Positions 1-8,274 of a DNA stretch of 64,000 nt are shown in pieces (position 1 is the first letter of the stretch; each line of letters starts with the position of its first letter). This DNA comes from Sinorhizobium numidicum. GTDB lineage: Bacteria; Pseudomonadota; Alphaproteobacteria; Rhizobiales; Rhizobiaceae. The position numbers were made by a program, and so were the translations under genes. The stretch lies in the NCBI RefSeq assembly GCF_029892045.1, contig NZ_CP120368.1:1734001-1798000 (forward strand), given 5' to 3'. Under the pieces are notes generated by a model, which ran no database searches, had not been told where the DNA came from, and worked only from the letters and a program-made list of their open reading frames with translations.

Positions 1-136
1 CGCCGAGCTTGGAGGAGCCGACGGAGTCGTTGCAGACGGCCACGATCCTAGGGTTGTCCGCCCCGAGGCGTTCCAGCACGGCAACGAAGGCGTCGCGGCA
101 GTCATTGAGCTTGGCAGAAGGTGTCACGGCGTTCAT
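1..136 (-). CDS. Transketolase C-terminal subunit, partial (N-terminal 45 residues)
   Basis: The gene starts at 136 on the minus strand and runs off the left edge. The visible residues begin MNAVTPSAKLNDCRDAF and continue into a segment with VAVCNDSVGSSK, typical of the start of the pyrimidine-binding half of split transketolases. Its start codon overlaps the stop codon of the upstream transketolase N-terminal subunit by one base (TGATG), so the two are almost certainly translationally coupled. In the family the two polypeptides together form the thiamine-diphosphate enzyme that moves two-carbon ketol units between sugar phosphates. Only the first 15 percent or so is visible, so integrity cannot be judged. 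Confidence 0.8.
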   Translation of the reverse strand, partial: MNAVTPSAKLNDCRDAFVAVLERLGADNPRIVAVCNDSVGSSKLG

Positions 137-945
137 CACAGGGCCTCCGAAAGCTCAGCCACGGCAATCTCGAATTGTTCGGCATTCGGCACCTTGTGGT
201 GCCAATCGACCTTATCCTGCATGAAGGAAATGCCGTGGCCCTTGTTGGTGTGAGCGACGATACAGTGCGGGCGCGCTCCGCGGCGCTCCAGCGCCGGGAC
301 GATCTCGTCCATGGCGTTTCCGTTGATCTCGGTGACGTCCCAGCCGAAGGCTTCGAGCTTGGCGGGGAAGGGGGCGAGGTTGTTGGTGTCCTTCAGCGCC
401 GCGCCCTGCTGGAAGCGATTGTGGTCGATGATCAGGGTCAGGTTGTCGAGGCCGAACTGCGCGGCCGATGCGATGGCCTCCCAATTGGATCCTTCCTGCA
501 TCTCGCCGTCACCGGTCAACACATAGGTGTGGTATTTCGCGCCCGTCAGCTTGGCTGCCTTCGCCATGCCGACGGCGACCGGCAGGCCATGGCCGAGCGG
601 GCCGGTATTGGTCTCGACGCCCGGCACCTTGGTGCAGTTCGGATGCCCGTTAAGGCGCGAATGCGGCTTCAGGAATGTACTGATCTCTTCCTCCGGAATG
701 AAGCCCCGCTTGGCCAGCGTGACATAGAGCGCCAGCGCCACATGACCTTTCGACAGCACGAAACGGTCGCGCACCGGATGCTTCGGCTGTTCGGGCCAGA
801 TGCGCAGCACGCGGAAATAGAGCGCCGTCAGTATGTCTATGGCGGACATTTCCCCGCCGATATGGCCGGCGCCGGCTTCGTAAACCGCCTGCAGATCGCG
901 GAGGCGGATCTGTCGAGCGATGCGGTCGAGATCGTTCGGCTGCAT
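136..945 (-). CDS. Transketolase N-terminal (TPP-binding) subunit
   Basis: A 269-residue protein matching the thiamine-diphosphate-binding half of transketolase, which in this type is a separate polypeptide. The motif LTGDGEMQEGSNWEA near residue 145 followed by DHNRFQ is the GDG-N diphosphate/Mg2+ site. AGAGHIGGEMS and SKGHVALALY are conserved substrate-channel segments. The start at 945 is chosen because GAGGAA lies just upstream; a longer reading to 1008 lacks family similarity. It is the first gene of a minus-strand unit continuing into the C-terminal subunit. It stands divergent to a sugar ABC transporter, so the pair probably handles the phosphorylated product of the imported sugar or polyol rather than serving as the housekeeping TktA. 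That role is inference. Confidence 0.92.
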   Translation of the reverse strand: MQPNDLDRIARQIRLRDLQAVYEAGAGHIGGEMSAIDILTALYFRVLRIWPEQPKHPVRDRFVLSKGHVALALYVTLAKRGFIPEEEISTFLKPHSRLNGHPNCTKVPGVETNTGPLGHGLPVAVGMAKAAKLTGAKYHTYVLTGDGEMQEGSNWEAIASAAQFGLDNLTLIIDHNRFQQGAALKDTNNLAPFPAKLEAFGWDVTEINGNAMDEIVPALERRGARPHCIVAHTNKGHGISFMQDKVDWHHKVPNAEQFEIAVAELSEAL

Positions 946-1054
946 GAATTCCTCGTGTGAATAAATATACAGTTCAACATATACTTGCACGGCATTCGAG
1001 CAAGTCAAGCGAAAATGGACGCCGACCGCGCAGAAAATGCCATGGTAGCTCGTA

Positions 1055-1085
1055 TTGACACAGCGCTGATCAATCGTTTACGAAT
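1055..1085 (+). promoter_or_regulatory. Possible sigma70-type promoter for the sugar ABC operon
   Basis: A perfect TTGACA lies at 1055-1060 in the 207-bp divergent gap between the transketolase and ABC transporter genes. About 17-18 bp downstream is a weak -10 (TACGAA or similar). The following CGTTT...AAACG pair at roughly 1075-1095 could be a small operator. No regulator gene is in view for this locus, so the control circuit is unknown. Confidence 0.35.
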
Positions 1086-1152
1086 ATGCAAACGCTAATG
1101 AATAATTATGCGAAACAATGGTGGCGCGGCGAAGAGACCGGGAGGAGCGCTC

Positions 1153-2127
1153 ATGGTGGCGGCAGCAAAGGAAAGACCAACGATCGCGGGCGGCATGCTT
1201 CCGTCGCTGCGCGGCGCCACGGGGCCGCTGATCGGCCTCATCCTTCTGTGCCTTTTCCTGACTTTTGCGACGGACAAGTTCCTGTCGGTCCGGAACTTCC
1301 TCAATGTGCTCGACCAGATCACGGTGCTCGGCATCATGGCCGTGGGGATGACGCTCGTCATCCTTATCGGCGGCATCGACCTTGCGGTCGGCTCGGTCAT
1401 GGCGCTGGCGATGATGGTGCTCGGTTATCTCAATGTCGTTGCCGGCGTGCCGATGGGGCTCGCCGTTCCGCTCGCCCTCGCAGTCGCCGCGCTGAACGGC
1501 CTGGTCGCGGGCCTGCTCATAACGCGCTTCAATGTGCCGGCATTCATAGCGACGCTCGCCATGATGTCGATCACGCGCGGCCTTGCGAACATGATTACCG
1601 ATGGCCAGCAGATCATCGGCTTTCCTGCCTGGTTCAACACGATGGCGATCGTGCGTTTCGGCGGCTTCCTGACGCTGACCGTCGCCGTGATGCTGGTCGT
1701 CTTCATCGTCGGTCTTCTATACCAGCGCTACCGCCATGGCGGACGCGTGCTCTATGCCATCGGCGGCAATGCGGAAGTGGCGCGGCTTGCAGGGATCAAC
1801 GTCCAGCGGGCGACCGTGCTCGTCTATGTCGTCTGCAGCCTGCTCGCCGGCCTTTCCGGCATGGTGCTCGCGGCGCGTCTCGACTCGGTCCAGCCTTCCT
1901 CCGGCGTCTCCTATGAACTCGACGCCATCGCGGCGGTCGTCATCGGCGGCACCTCGCTCTCGGGTGGCACGGGCGGTATCGGCGGCACCATCATCGGCGT
2001 GTTGATCATCGGCGTGCTGCGCAACGGTCTCAACCTGCTCAGCGTCTCGCCGTTCATGCAACAGGTCATCATCGGCGCCGTCATCGTGCTCGCCGTCACG
2101 GCCGAAACCTATCGCAAGCGGAAGTAA
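1153..2127 (+). CDS. Ribose-type sugar ABC transporter permease
   Basis: A 324-residue, strongly hydrophobic protein of the BPD_transp_2 (RbsC) family, which forms the membrane channel of CUT2 sugar importers. The signature GGIDLAVGSVMAL near residue 75 and IGGTSLSGGTGGIGGT near 275 are hallmarks. Hydrophobic segments run through the whole length, as expected for 8-10 helices. GGAGGA sits 6 bases before the ATG at 1153, preferred over the in-frame ATG at 1108. It is followed by the binding protein and ATPase genes on the same strand, giving permease, binding protein, ATPase order. The substrate is unknown; the split transketolase and SDR next door suggest a polyol or branched sugar. Confidence 0.93.
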   Translation: MVAAAKERPTIAGGMLPSLRGATGPLIGLILLCLFLTFATDKFLSVRNFLNVLDQITVLGIMAVGMTLVILIGGIDLAVGSVMALAMMVLGYLNVVAGVPMGLAVPLALAVAALNGLVAGLLITRFNVPAFIATLAMMSITRGLANMITDGQQIIGFPAWFNTMAIVRFGGFLTLTVAVMLVVFIVGLLYQRYRHGGRVLYAIGGNAEVARLAGINVQRATVLVYVVCSLLAGLSGMVLAARLDSVQPSSGVSYELDAIAAVVIGGTSLSGGTGGIGGTIIGVLIIGVLRNGLNLLSVSPFMQQVIIGAVIVLAVTAETYRKRK

Positions 2128-2136
2128 CGATTTTCA

Positions 2137-2162
2137 ACCCCGCTGCCGGAGCGCGGCGGGGT
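2137..2162 (+). terminator. GC-rich hairpin between permease and binding-protein genes
   Basis: CCCCGC pairs with GCGGGG around a short loop, located in the 126-bp gap after the permease stop. It has no U-tract. It may act as an attenuator or mRNA stabiliser that sets different expression of the binding protein and permease; this is inference. Confidence 0.35.
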
Positions 2163-2253
2163 GCGGGAAACGGTCCGCAATGGTGCGGGCCGGCAAAAGG
2201 CAAGGTGGTCTCCTGCGAGGGCGGGAATCACCGGGCAATTCGGAGGAGAAACC

Positions 2254-3186
2254 ATGAAACTGTCCAAACTGATGATGGCCGCAACCGCAGCTGCGGTCCT
2301 TGCGTCTCCCGCGGCCGCCGCGGAGGTCAAGAAGATCGGCCTTGCCGTTCCGAACCTCCAGGCTGACTTCTTCAACCAGATCAAGCTCGGCGTCGAAAAA
2401 TACGCGAAGGAAAAGAGCATCGAGGTCATCGTCGTCGATGCGAAGAACGACACCGCCACGCAGGTCAACCAGGTACAGGACCTGATGACCCAGGGCATCG
2501 ACGCTTTTATCTATATCCCCGCCGGTGCCGCCGCGGCCGCCGTGCCGACCCGCCTTGCCCGCGAAGCCGGCATTCCGGTGATCAACGTCGACCGCGTTCC
2601 GGAAGGTGCGCCGGGCGACACCTTCATCGCCGGCGAGAGCGTCGAATCCGCCTATGCTGTCTGCAAGCACATCATCGAAAAGGCCGGCGGTTCGGGCAAG
2701 TTGGCGATCATCCACGGCCAGAAGGGCACGACGCCGGAGGTCGACCGCTTCACCGGCTGCAAGCGCGCCATCGACGAGAGCCAGGGCGTCGAGCTGGTCG
2801 ACCAGCAGTGGAGCAACATGTGGTCGGCGGACGAGGGCTTCTCGATCGCGCAGAACATGTTGCAGGCAAATCCGGACATCACCATCATCTTCGGCCAGGC
2901 CGACGGTCTCGCCATGGGCGCTGCGAAGGCGGTCGATGTTGCCAACCTCTCAGACAAGGTGATCATCGGCGGCTATGACGGCGACGTCTCGGCCCTCGAA
3001 TATCTCGCAAAATGCAAGGGTCCTTTCATCGCCACCGCGACCCAGAGCACGCAGAGGATGGGCGTCCTCGCCGTCGAATCCGCGCTTGCGGTCGCCGCCG
3101 GCCAGAAGGTCGAAGAGCGGCAGACGCCGAACGCGGTTCTGACGACCTGCGAAAACGCGCCCGAATTCGTAAAGAGCCATCCGTAA
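2254..3186 (+). CDS. Periplasmic sugar-binding protein (RbsB/peripla_BP_4 family)
   Basis: A 310-residue exported protein. The first 24 residues are a signal peptide (MKLSKLMMAATAAAV, then ASPAAAAE with cleavage near AAA-E). The mature part has KKIGLAVPNLQADFFNQIKLG, typical of the type I periplasmic fold, then IVVDAKNDTATQVNQVQDL, PVINVDRVP, and FGQADGLAMGA near the hinge. Start 2254 is supported by GGAGGAG 6 bases upstream. It delivers the ligand to the permease/ATPase pair encoded on either side. Two cysteines in the mature domain (around AVCKHI and TGCKRA) could form a disulfide. Ligand identity is not readable. Confidence 0.93.
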   Translation: MKLSKLMMAATAAAVLASPAAAAEVKKIGLAVPNLQADFFNQIKLGVEKYAKEKSIEVIVVDAKNDTATQVNQVQDLMTQGIDAFIYIPAGAAAAAVPTRLAREAGIPVINVDRVPEGAPGDTFIAGESVESAYAVCKHIIEKAGGSGKLAIIHGQKGTTPEVDRFTGCKRAIDESQGVELVDQQWSNMWSADEGFSIAQNMLQANPDITIIFGQADGLAMGAAKAVDVANLSDKVIIGGYDGDVSALEYLAKCKGPFIATATQSTQRMGVLAVESALAVAAGQKVEERQTPNAVLTTCENAPEFVKSHP

Positions 3187-3217
3187 TCCGGCTTGATACC
3201 CGAAAGGCAGCAGCGCC

Positions 3218-4705
3218 ATGACGACCCGCTCTCCCATCCTGTCGCTCCGCGGAATCCAGAAGTCCTACGGTCCGATCAAGGTTCTCCACGGTGTCGACCT
3301 CGACATCTACCCGGGAGAAGTCGTGGCGCTGCTCGGTGAAAACGGTGCCGGGAAATCGACCCTGTCGAACATCGTTTCCGGCACCGTCCAGCCCTCGGCC
3401 GGGGACATGACCTGGCTCGGCAAGACCTACGCCCCCGCCGATCCCCGAGCCGCGATGGACGAGGGGGTGGGCATGATCCATCAGGAACTGAAACTGCTTC
3501 CGAAGCTCTCCATTGCGGAGAATGTGTTCGTCGGTCGCTACCCGACGAAGGCGGGCCGGGTCGACCGCAAGGCGATGGAGGATCGGGCACGCAGCGGCCT
3601 TCACCGGCTGGGTCTCGACATATCGCCCGATCGCCTCGTCGAGGGGCTTTCGACCGGCAAGCAGCAACTCATCGAAATCGCCAAGGCGCTGACGCTCAAT
3701 GCACGCCTCCTGATCCTCGACGAACCGACCGCCGCGCTCGGTGGCGAGGAGACCGAGCTTCTCTTCCAGCAGATCGAACGGCTGAAGTCGGAAGGGGTCG
3801 GCATCATCTACATTTCGCACCGACTGGAAGAAATCCGTCAGATCGCCGACCGCATCGTCGTCATGCGCGACGGTGCCAAGGTGCAGGAGTTCGAGAGTGG
3901 CGATGTGCCGATACGCACGATCGTCGAGGCCATGGTCGGGCGCTCTCTCGAGCGCATGTTCCCGACCCTTCCGACCCCGACGGACCGGGTGACGCTGGAG
4001 GTACGAAACCTTTCGTCGCCGTCCAACGCATTCCGCGACATCAGCTTCTCGGTTCGCAGGGGCGAAATTTTCGGCATCGCGGGCCTCATGGGAGCCGGCC
4101 GAACCGAACTCGTACGCGCCATCAGCGGCGCCGACCCCATCTCCGGCGGAGAGGTCTTGCTGCACGGCAGGCCCGTCACGCCCCGCTCCCCGATCGATGC
4201 GATCCGCAATGGCATCGTTCTTGTGCCGGAGGACCGGAAGCTTCAGGGCGTAGTGCTCGATCATTCGATTGCGGAAAATATCGGCTATGCCAATCTCGGC
4301 GAAATCTCCCGCAACGGCTGGATCTCGCCGCACCGCATCCAGCAGTTCGCCGAGCACTGCATCAAGAAGTTCGGGGTAAAGGGCCGCGGCGGGCAGAATG
4401 CAGGCGAGCTGTCCGGCGGCAACCAGCAGAAAGTGGTGCTCGCCAAATGGCTGGCGCGCAAACCGCAGGTGGTCGTGCTGGACGAGCCGACGCGCGGCAT
4501 CGACGTAGGCGCCCGCTCGTCGATTTACGATCTCATCATCGATCTGGCGCGCGAGGGCGTCGCGGTCGTAGTGGTCAGCTCGGATCTCGAGGAGGTGCTC
4601 GGCGTTTCCAGCCGCATCATGGTCATGGCACAGGGCAAGCAGGCCGGCATCCTGAACCGCGAGGACGCGAACGACGTCTCGGTTATGGAACTGGCAACGA
4701 TTTAA
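3218..4705 (+). CDS. Sugar ABC transporter ATP-binding protein (RbsA type, two ABC domains)
   Basis: A 495-residue duplicated ATPase energising the CUT2 importer. Domain 1 has Walker A GENGAGKST near residue 41, LSTGKQQLIEIAKAL as a diverged signature and LLILDEPTAALG as Walker B. Domain 2 has a degenerate Walker A (GLMGAGRTEL), as usual in this family, then LSGGNQQKVVLAKWL and VVLDEPTRGIDVG. That asymmetry is characteristic of RbsA/MglA/XylG proteins. It lies 31 bases after the binding-protein stop and 15 bases before the SDR gene, consistent with one operon. Confidence 0.95.
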   Translation: MTTRSPILSLRGIQKSYGPIKVLHGVDLDIYPGEVVALLGENGAGKSTLSNIVSGTVQPSAGDMTWLGKTYAPADPRAAMDEGVGMIHQELKLLPKLSIAENVFVGRYPTKAGRVDRKAMEDRARSGLHRLGLDISPDRLVEGLSTGKQQLIEIAKALTLNARLLILDEPTAALGGEETELLFQQIERLKSEGVGIIYISHRLEEIRQIADRIVVMRDGAKVQEFESGDVPIRTIVEAMVGRSLERMFPTLPTPTDRVTLEVRNLSSPSNAFRDISFSVRRGEIFGIAGLMGAGRTELVRAISGADPISGGEVLLHGRPVTPRSPIDAIRNGIVLVPEDRKLQGVVLDHSIAENIGYANLGEISRNGWISPHRIQQFAEHCIKKFGVKGRGGQNAGELSGGNQQKVVLAKWLARKPQVVVLDEPTRGIDVGARSSIYDLIIDLAREGVAVVVVSSDLEEVLGVSSRIMVMAQGKQAGILNREDANDVSVMELATI

Positions 4706-4720
4706 GCAGGGAATATCCAT

Positions 4721-5509
4721 ATGTCTGAAATCACTCTCGACGCGCCGAAATTGTTCGTTCTTTCCGGAAACGTCGCTTTCGTGACAGGCGCGGGCAGCGG
4801 CATTGGTCAACGCATCGCTATGGGTCTCGCCCAGTGCGGCGCAGACGTCGCGCTGCTCGATCGCCGCACCGATGATGGCCTCGCGAAGACAGCCGATTTC
4901 ATCGCAAAGGCGGGACGTCGCAGCATCCAGGTCGCCGCGGACGTCACCAGCGGCGCGGCGCTCAACGACGCGATTGCGCGCACAGAAGCGGAACTGGGCC
5001 CGCTGACCCTCGCGGTCAACGCTGCCGGCATCGCCAATGCCAATCCGGCCGAGGAGATGGAGGAAAGTCAATTCCAGACGATGATGGACATCAACCTGAA
5101 AGGCGTTTTCCTCTCCTGCCAGGCGGAAGCACGCGCCATGTTGAAGAACGGCCGCGGATCGATCGTCAACATCGCCTCCATGTCCGGCGTCATCGTAAAT
5201 CGCGGCCTCAACCAATGTCACTACAACGCCTCCAAGGCGGGCGTGATCCACCTGACGAAGTCCATGGCGATGGAATGGGTCGGCAGCGGCATCCGCGTGA
5301 ACACGATCAGCCCGGGCTATACGGCAACCCCCATGAACACCCGGCCGGAAATGGTGCACCAGACCAAGCTCTTCGAGGAGCAGACGCCGATGCAGCGCAT
5401 GGCGAGCGTGGACGAGATGGTCGGCCCCGCCGTCTTCCTCCTGTCGGATGCGGCGAGTTTCGTGACCGGCGTCGACCTCCTCGTGGATGGCGGTTTTTGC
5501 TGCTGGTAG
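4721..5509 (+). CDS. SDR-family NAD(P)-dependent oxidoreductase
   Basis: A 262-residue classical short-chain dehydrogenase. It has the glycine-rich dinucleotide motif TGAGSGIG near residue 25, an Asp after the second strand (ALLDRR, favouring NAD(H)), NAAG near 103, and the Ser-Tyr-Lys triad in IASMSG and YNASKAG. The tail ends VDGGFCCW. It is the last gene of the ABC operon, 15 bases after the ATPase, so it probably oxidises the imported polyol or sugar. Gluconate 5-dehydrogenase-like and threitol/xylitol dehydrogenase-like members share this architecture; the exact substrate is not determinable. Confidence 0.9.
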   Translation: MSEITLDAPKLFVLSGNVAFVTGAGSGIGQRIAMGLAQCGADVALLDRRTDDGLAKTADFIAKAGRRSIQVAADVTSGAALNDAIARTEAELGPLTLAVNAAGIANANPAEEMEESQFQTMMDINLKGVFLSCQAEARAMLKNGRGSIVNIASMSGVIVNRGLNQCHYNASKAGVIHLTKSMAMEWVGSGIRVNTISPGYTATPMNTRPEMVHQTKLFEEQTPMQRMASVDEMVGPAVFLLSDAASFVTGVDLLVDGGFCCW

Positions 5510-5571
5510 ATATTGCAGGGCCGGCGAAATCCAGCCTTGCATTTTGCTGCGGGAATTTCTTAATTACGCGT

Positions 5572-5710
5572 GTTCTCAAGGCGGGGTGAAACTCCCCACC
5601 GGCGGTGTCCGGAGCGATCCGGGAGCCCGCAAGCGCTCCCATGCACGTGGAAGGTCAGCAGACCCGGTGAGAGGCCGGGGCCGACGGTTAAAATCCGGAT
5701 GGAAGAGAAC
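5572..5710 (+). ncRNA. FMN riboswitch (RFN element), apparently orphaned
   Basis: The sequence runs from GTTCTC to GAGAAC, which close the P1 stem. It contains the conserved RFN blocks in order: GGCGGGGTGAAACTCCCCACC, GGCGGT, AGCCCGCAAGCGCT, GGTCAGCAGACCCGGTGAGA, GGCCGGGGCCGACGGTTAAA and GTCCGGATGGAAGAGAAC-like ending. These are diagnostic of the FMN aptamer controlling riboflavin synthesis or transport genes. Here the next substantial gene (the methyltransferase) is on the opposite strand, and no rib gene follows. Only an 18-codon reading frame begins at 5711. The downstream gene has probably been lost by rearrangement. Confidence 0.93.
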
Positions 5711-5767
5711 ATGTCTGCACAACTGCTTTTCAGGGAGCGGGTGCGGGCCTGTTCGCCCAAGGGATGA
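5711..5767 (+). other. 18-codon reading frame directly after the FMN riboswitch (expression platform or gene remnant)
   Basis: An ATG sits immediately after the P1 stem and reads MSAQLLFRERVRACSPKG before TGA. The stretch includes GGGC-CTGTTC-GCCC (about 5745-5758), a small hairpin that could serve as the expression platform. AAGGG lies directly before a second ATG at 5764 (MNSAIIDPAN...), which could be the first codons of the lost regulated gene. Neither reading resembles a known protein over this length, and both run into the 3' end of the convergent methyltransferase gene. Confidence 0.35.
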
Positions 5768-5805
5768 ATAGCGCAATCATCGACCCTGCAAACTCTGATT
5801 GGCGC

Positions 5806-6621
5806 TCAACCTGTATGTGGATGTTCTGGGCTCTTACGTGCCGTGATGATGAGCGATGGCATGTCGAACTCGATGGTGCCTCGATCGATCACGAAGGGTC
5901 GCAAGGCCGTCTTCGACTCCTTGAGGAGCCGAGCAAACTCTTCGTCGGTGAGCACGCCGCCAAGCGTCCACACGCAGGCACGCTCGGTAGACACAAGCGC
6001 ATCGATCGACTCGAATTGAACCTTTCCGTTACGTTGCACGACCCCGGCATCATCAATGGCGGCCTCTCGGCAGATATCGTGCAGAAGCTTGGCATCGCCA
6101 AGAATGAAGGGCGTGCGGAAGGCGTCGCCGACCCGTTTGCCGAACAGCCGATCCAGCAATTGCGCAAAGGCGTTATAGCCCGGCGAGTTCTCGATTGCAT
6201 CGCAAATGGCAACCGCCAAACTGCCGCCCGGCTTCAGAACCCGCATCATCTCGCGCAAGGCCTGTGGCTTGTGCTGGAAGAACATCAAGCCAAACTGGCT
6301 GACGACAGCGTCGAAGCTGCTGTCTGGCAGCGGCAGGGATTCGGCCGTGCCTTCCAGCCATTCGACCTGCACAGGCTTGCGACGCGCCACTGCCAGCATC
6401 TCGGGATTGGCGTCCAGTCCGACGACCGAACCCGTCGGCCCGACAATGTCGGCTACCGCAATCGTGAGCGCGCCGGTGCCGCAGGCCACGTCGAGCACGC
6501 GCTCGCCCTCACGCACTTCCGCTTCCGCAGCGACCACGGGGCCCCATCGAGCAAAAAGCGCCGGCACGAAATGGGCATCATAGACTTCGGCAGGACTGCG
6601 CACATCCTCGAGCGTGTTCAT
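5806..6621 (-). CDS. Class I SAM-dependent methyltransferase (UbiE/MenG-like)
   Basis: A 271-residue protein with the Rossmann-type methyltransferase motif I VLDVACGTGALT near residue 45, motif II acidic VGLDANPEML near 70, and the post-motif VVSQFGLMFF and LKPGGSLAV segments typical of Methyltransf_11/25. The ATG at 6621 (MNTLEDVRSP) has GGAGA upstream and is preferred over a longer reading to 6738 that would overlap the divergent regulator. It is divergent from the AraC-family gene with a 74-bp gap, so that regulator may control it. The substrate is unknown; resemblance to ubiquinone methyltransferases is at fold level only. Confidence 0.85.
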   Translation of the reverse strand: MNTLEDVRSPAEVYDAHFVPALFARWGPVVAAEAEVREGERVLDVACGTGALTIAVADIVGPTGSVVGLDANPEMLAVARRKPVQVEWLEGTAESLPLPDSSFDAVVSQFGLMFFQHKPQALREMMRVLKPGGSLAVAICDAIENSPGYNAFAQLLDRLFGKRVGDAFRTPFILGDAKLLHDICREAAIDDAGVVQRNGKVQFESIDALVSTERACVWTLGGVLTDEEFARLLKESKTALRPFVIDRGTIEFDMPSLIITARKSPEHPHTG

Positions 6622-6695
6622 GGTCTTGTCTCCAACCCGATCCGCAAGCTGGCACATCCAGTGGATATGCCGGCATACACAGGCTATCCTTGCGC

Positions 6696-7802
6696 ATGGT
6701 ACAAGCCCATGATCATACGTCTTTGTCGCTTGCCGCATCGTCCACGATCTTACGTCGCGACCGGCCGGCTGGCACTGTGACGGTGGTGAAGCCGCCCGTT
6801 TCGCGAGCTACACATGGCGCGGACCCGCTTTCGGACGTCCTGCGGACGGTCAAGCTCATGGGGGCGCTGTTCTTCCTGGTGGATGCGTCCTTCCCTTGGG
6901 GAGTGGAGGTGCCGCACACGGATGCGTTCTCTTCCATCCTCCTGCCGCGCGCACAGCATGTGGTCTCTTATCACATCATTTTAAAAGGCTCGGGCTGGGC
7001 GACTATACCTAACGTGGCGTCTACCTGGTTTGAGGCGGGCGACATCCTCGTGTTCGCGCATGGCGACCCCTATGCGATGCTCAGCGCGCCCGACCAGCCG
7101 CCTGAATTCGATGCGGCTGCGACACTGGACTTTTTCCAGGACATGGCGAGCGGCAAGCTGCCCTTCGTGATCCGCGAAGGCGGCGGTGGCGAGCCGCGCA
7201 GCGAATTCGTGTGCGGCTATCTCGGCTGCGACATGCGCCCCTTCAATCCCTTGCTCTCCACGCTGCCCCGCCTCCTGCGCGTCAAGCGGCCTGATACCGA
7301 ACGCGACGACCTGCTGGGTCGGCTGATCGACCTGACCCTTGCCGAAGCGCGTCGACCGCGGGTTGGCGGCGAGTCCATTCGCTTGCGGCTGGCCGAGCTC
7401 ATCTTCGTCGAGGTGGTGCGTCAATATCTGGAGACCCTGCCGAGCCATGAAACGGGCTGGCTATCGGGCCTGCGCGATCCCGTTATCGGCAAGGTCCTAG
7501 GGATGCTCCACGAGGAGCCGGCACATCCATGGACGCTGAACGAGCTAGCGCGCCGGGCCGGAATGTCGCGCGCGGCGCTGGCCGCGCGCTTTGCGCATCT
7601 GATTGGCCATGCACCGATGCAGTATCTGACGTTGTGGCGCATGCAGATCGCCGCTCGTTTGCTTGCCGAAAGCTCCATGAAGGTGGCCGCTGTAGCCCAC
7701 GAGGTCGGCTATGAATCCGATGCGGCTTTCAGCCGAGCCTTCAAGAAGATTGTCGGTGTGTCACCAGCCATCTGGCGCGACAACGCTGTTGCGTCGAACT
7801 GA
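6696..7802 (+). CDS. AraC-family transcriptional regulator with N-terminal cupin_6 domain
   Basis: A 368-residue regulator. The N-terminal part (about 45-230) matches the cupin_6 sensor type, with DPLSDVLRTVKL opening and YHIILKGSGW in the barrel. The C-terminal 100 residues carry two helix-turn-helix units: WTLNELARRAGMSRAALAARF and VAAVAHEVGYESDAAFSRAFK, the AraC/XylS signature. An ATG at 6696 is annotated; a TTG at 6690 is in frame, and neither has a strong ribosome site. It is divergent from the methyltransferase gene and directly abuts the remnant of an aldehyde dehydrogenase on the other strand, whose break lies at its 3' end. Confidence 0.88.
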   Translation: MVQAHDHTSLSLAASSTILRRDRPAGTVTVVKPPVSRATHGADPLSDVLRTVKLMGALFFLVDASFPWGVEVPHTDAFSSILLPRAQHVVSYHIILKGSGWATIPNVASTWFEAGDILVFAHGDPYAMLSAPDQPPEFDAAATLDFFQDMASGKLPFVIREGGGGEPRSEFVCGYLGCDMRPFNPLLSTLPRLLRVKRPDTERDDLLGRLIDLTLAEARRPRVGGESIRLRLAELIFVEVVRQYLETLPSHETGWLSGLRDPVIGKVLGMLHEEPAHPWTLNELARRAGMSRAALAARFAHLIGHAPMQYLTLWRMQIAARLLAESSMKVAAVAHEVGYESDAAFSRAFKKIVGVSPAIWRDNAVASN

Positions 7803-8075
7803 AATCATGGTTGCAGCGGTTGCGGCCTCATTGAGGATCGCCAGGGTGCGCTTCAGCAGCGCCAACCGTTCTTCCTTCGTCGTCTGCGAGAAAGAGACAA
7901 AGGCATTACGCGCGGCTGCGATTGCCTTTTGCGCGTCGGCGGCACTGCCGATCGCCATCGTCCCAATCGGCTGCTCGGTCGACAGGTCGATGACCTCGCG
8001 TATCCTTGACACCGCGGGCTCTACCCATTTACCGCCGATCTAGAACTTGTGAGCATATTTCGTTGCTTTCTCCGT
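7803..8075 (-). pseudogene. Aldehyde dehydrogenase N-terminal fragment (truncated, in-frame stop)
   Basis: Minus-strand translation gives KYAHKF, then a TAG stop where a Tyr codon (TAC/TAT) is expected, then IGGKWVEPAVSRIREVIDLSTEQPIGTMAIGSA and AIAAARNAFVSFSQTTKEERLALLKRTLAILNE. This is the classic ALDH N terminus with its first strand and helix. The reading then loses similarity at about 7803, exactly at the end of the AraC-family gene. The gene therefore has a nonsense mutation near the start and lacks about 400 C-terminal residues, including the catalytic Cys and Glu. It is a non-functional relic, probably created by the insertion or rearrangement that brought in the AraC/methyltransferase pair. 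The 200 bases beyond it (8076-8274) show no gene. Confidence 0.85.
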
Positions 8076-8274
8076 CGCTTGGCTATGCCGTTCATCGTCG
8101 CTTACGGACGAGATTGGCCATGCGTTCGGCAATCATTTCGGTACATTGGTGTTCGCACAGGGAACGGAGTGCAACCGGGGTGCACTGTATTCCCGCAAGC
8201 CATCGATTCGATTGACACGACATAAACCGTTCTTTGCGCCGACATAGGTCTTCGATGCCTCCAGCTCGCCTCAA

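Noticed and set aside
3026..5542. An 838-codon open frame on the minus strand
   Set aside because: It lies antisense to the ABC ATPase and SDR genes, which have clear motifs. Long antisense frames are expected in high-GC DNA, and its translation shows no family pattern.
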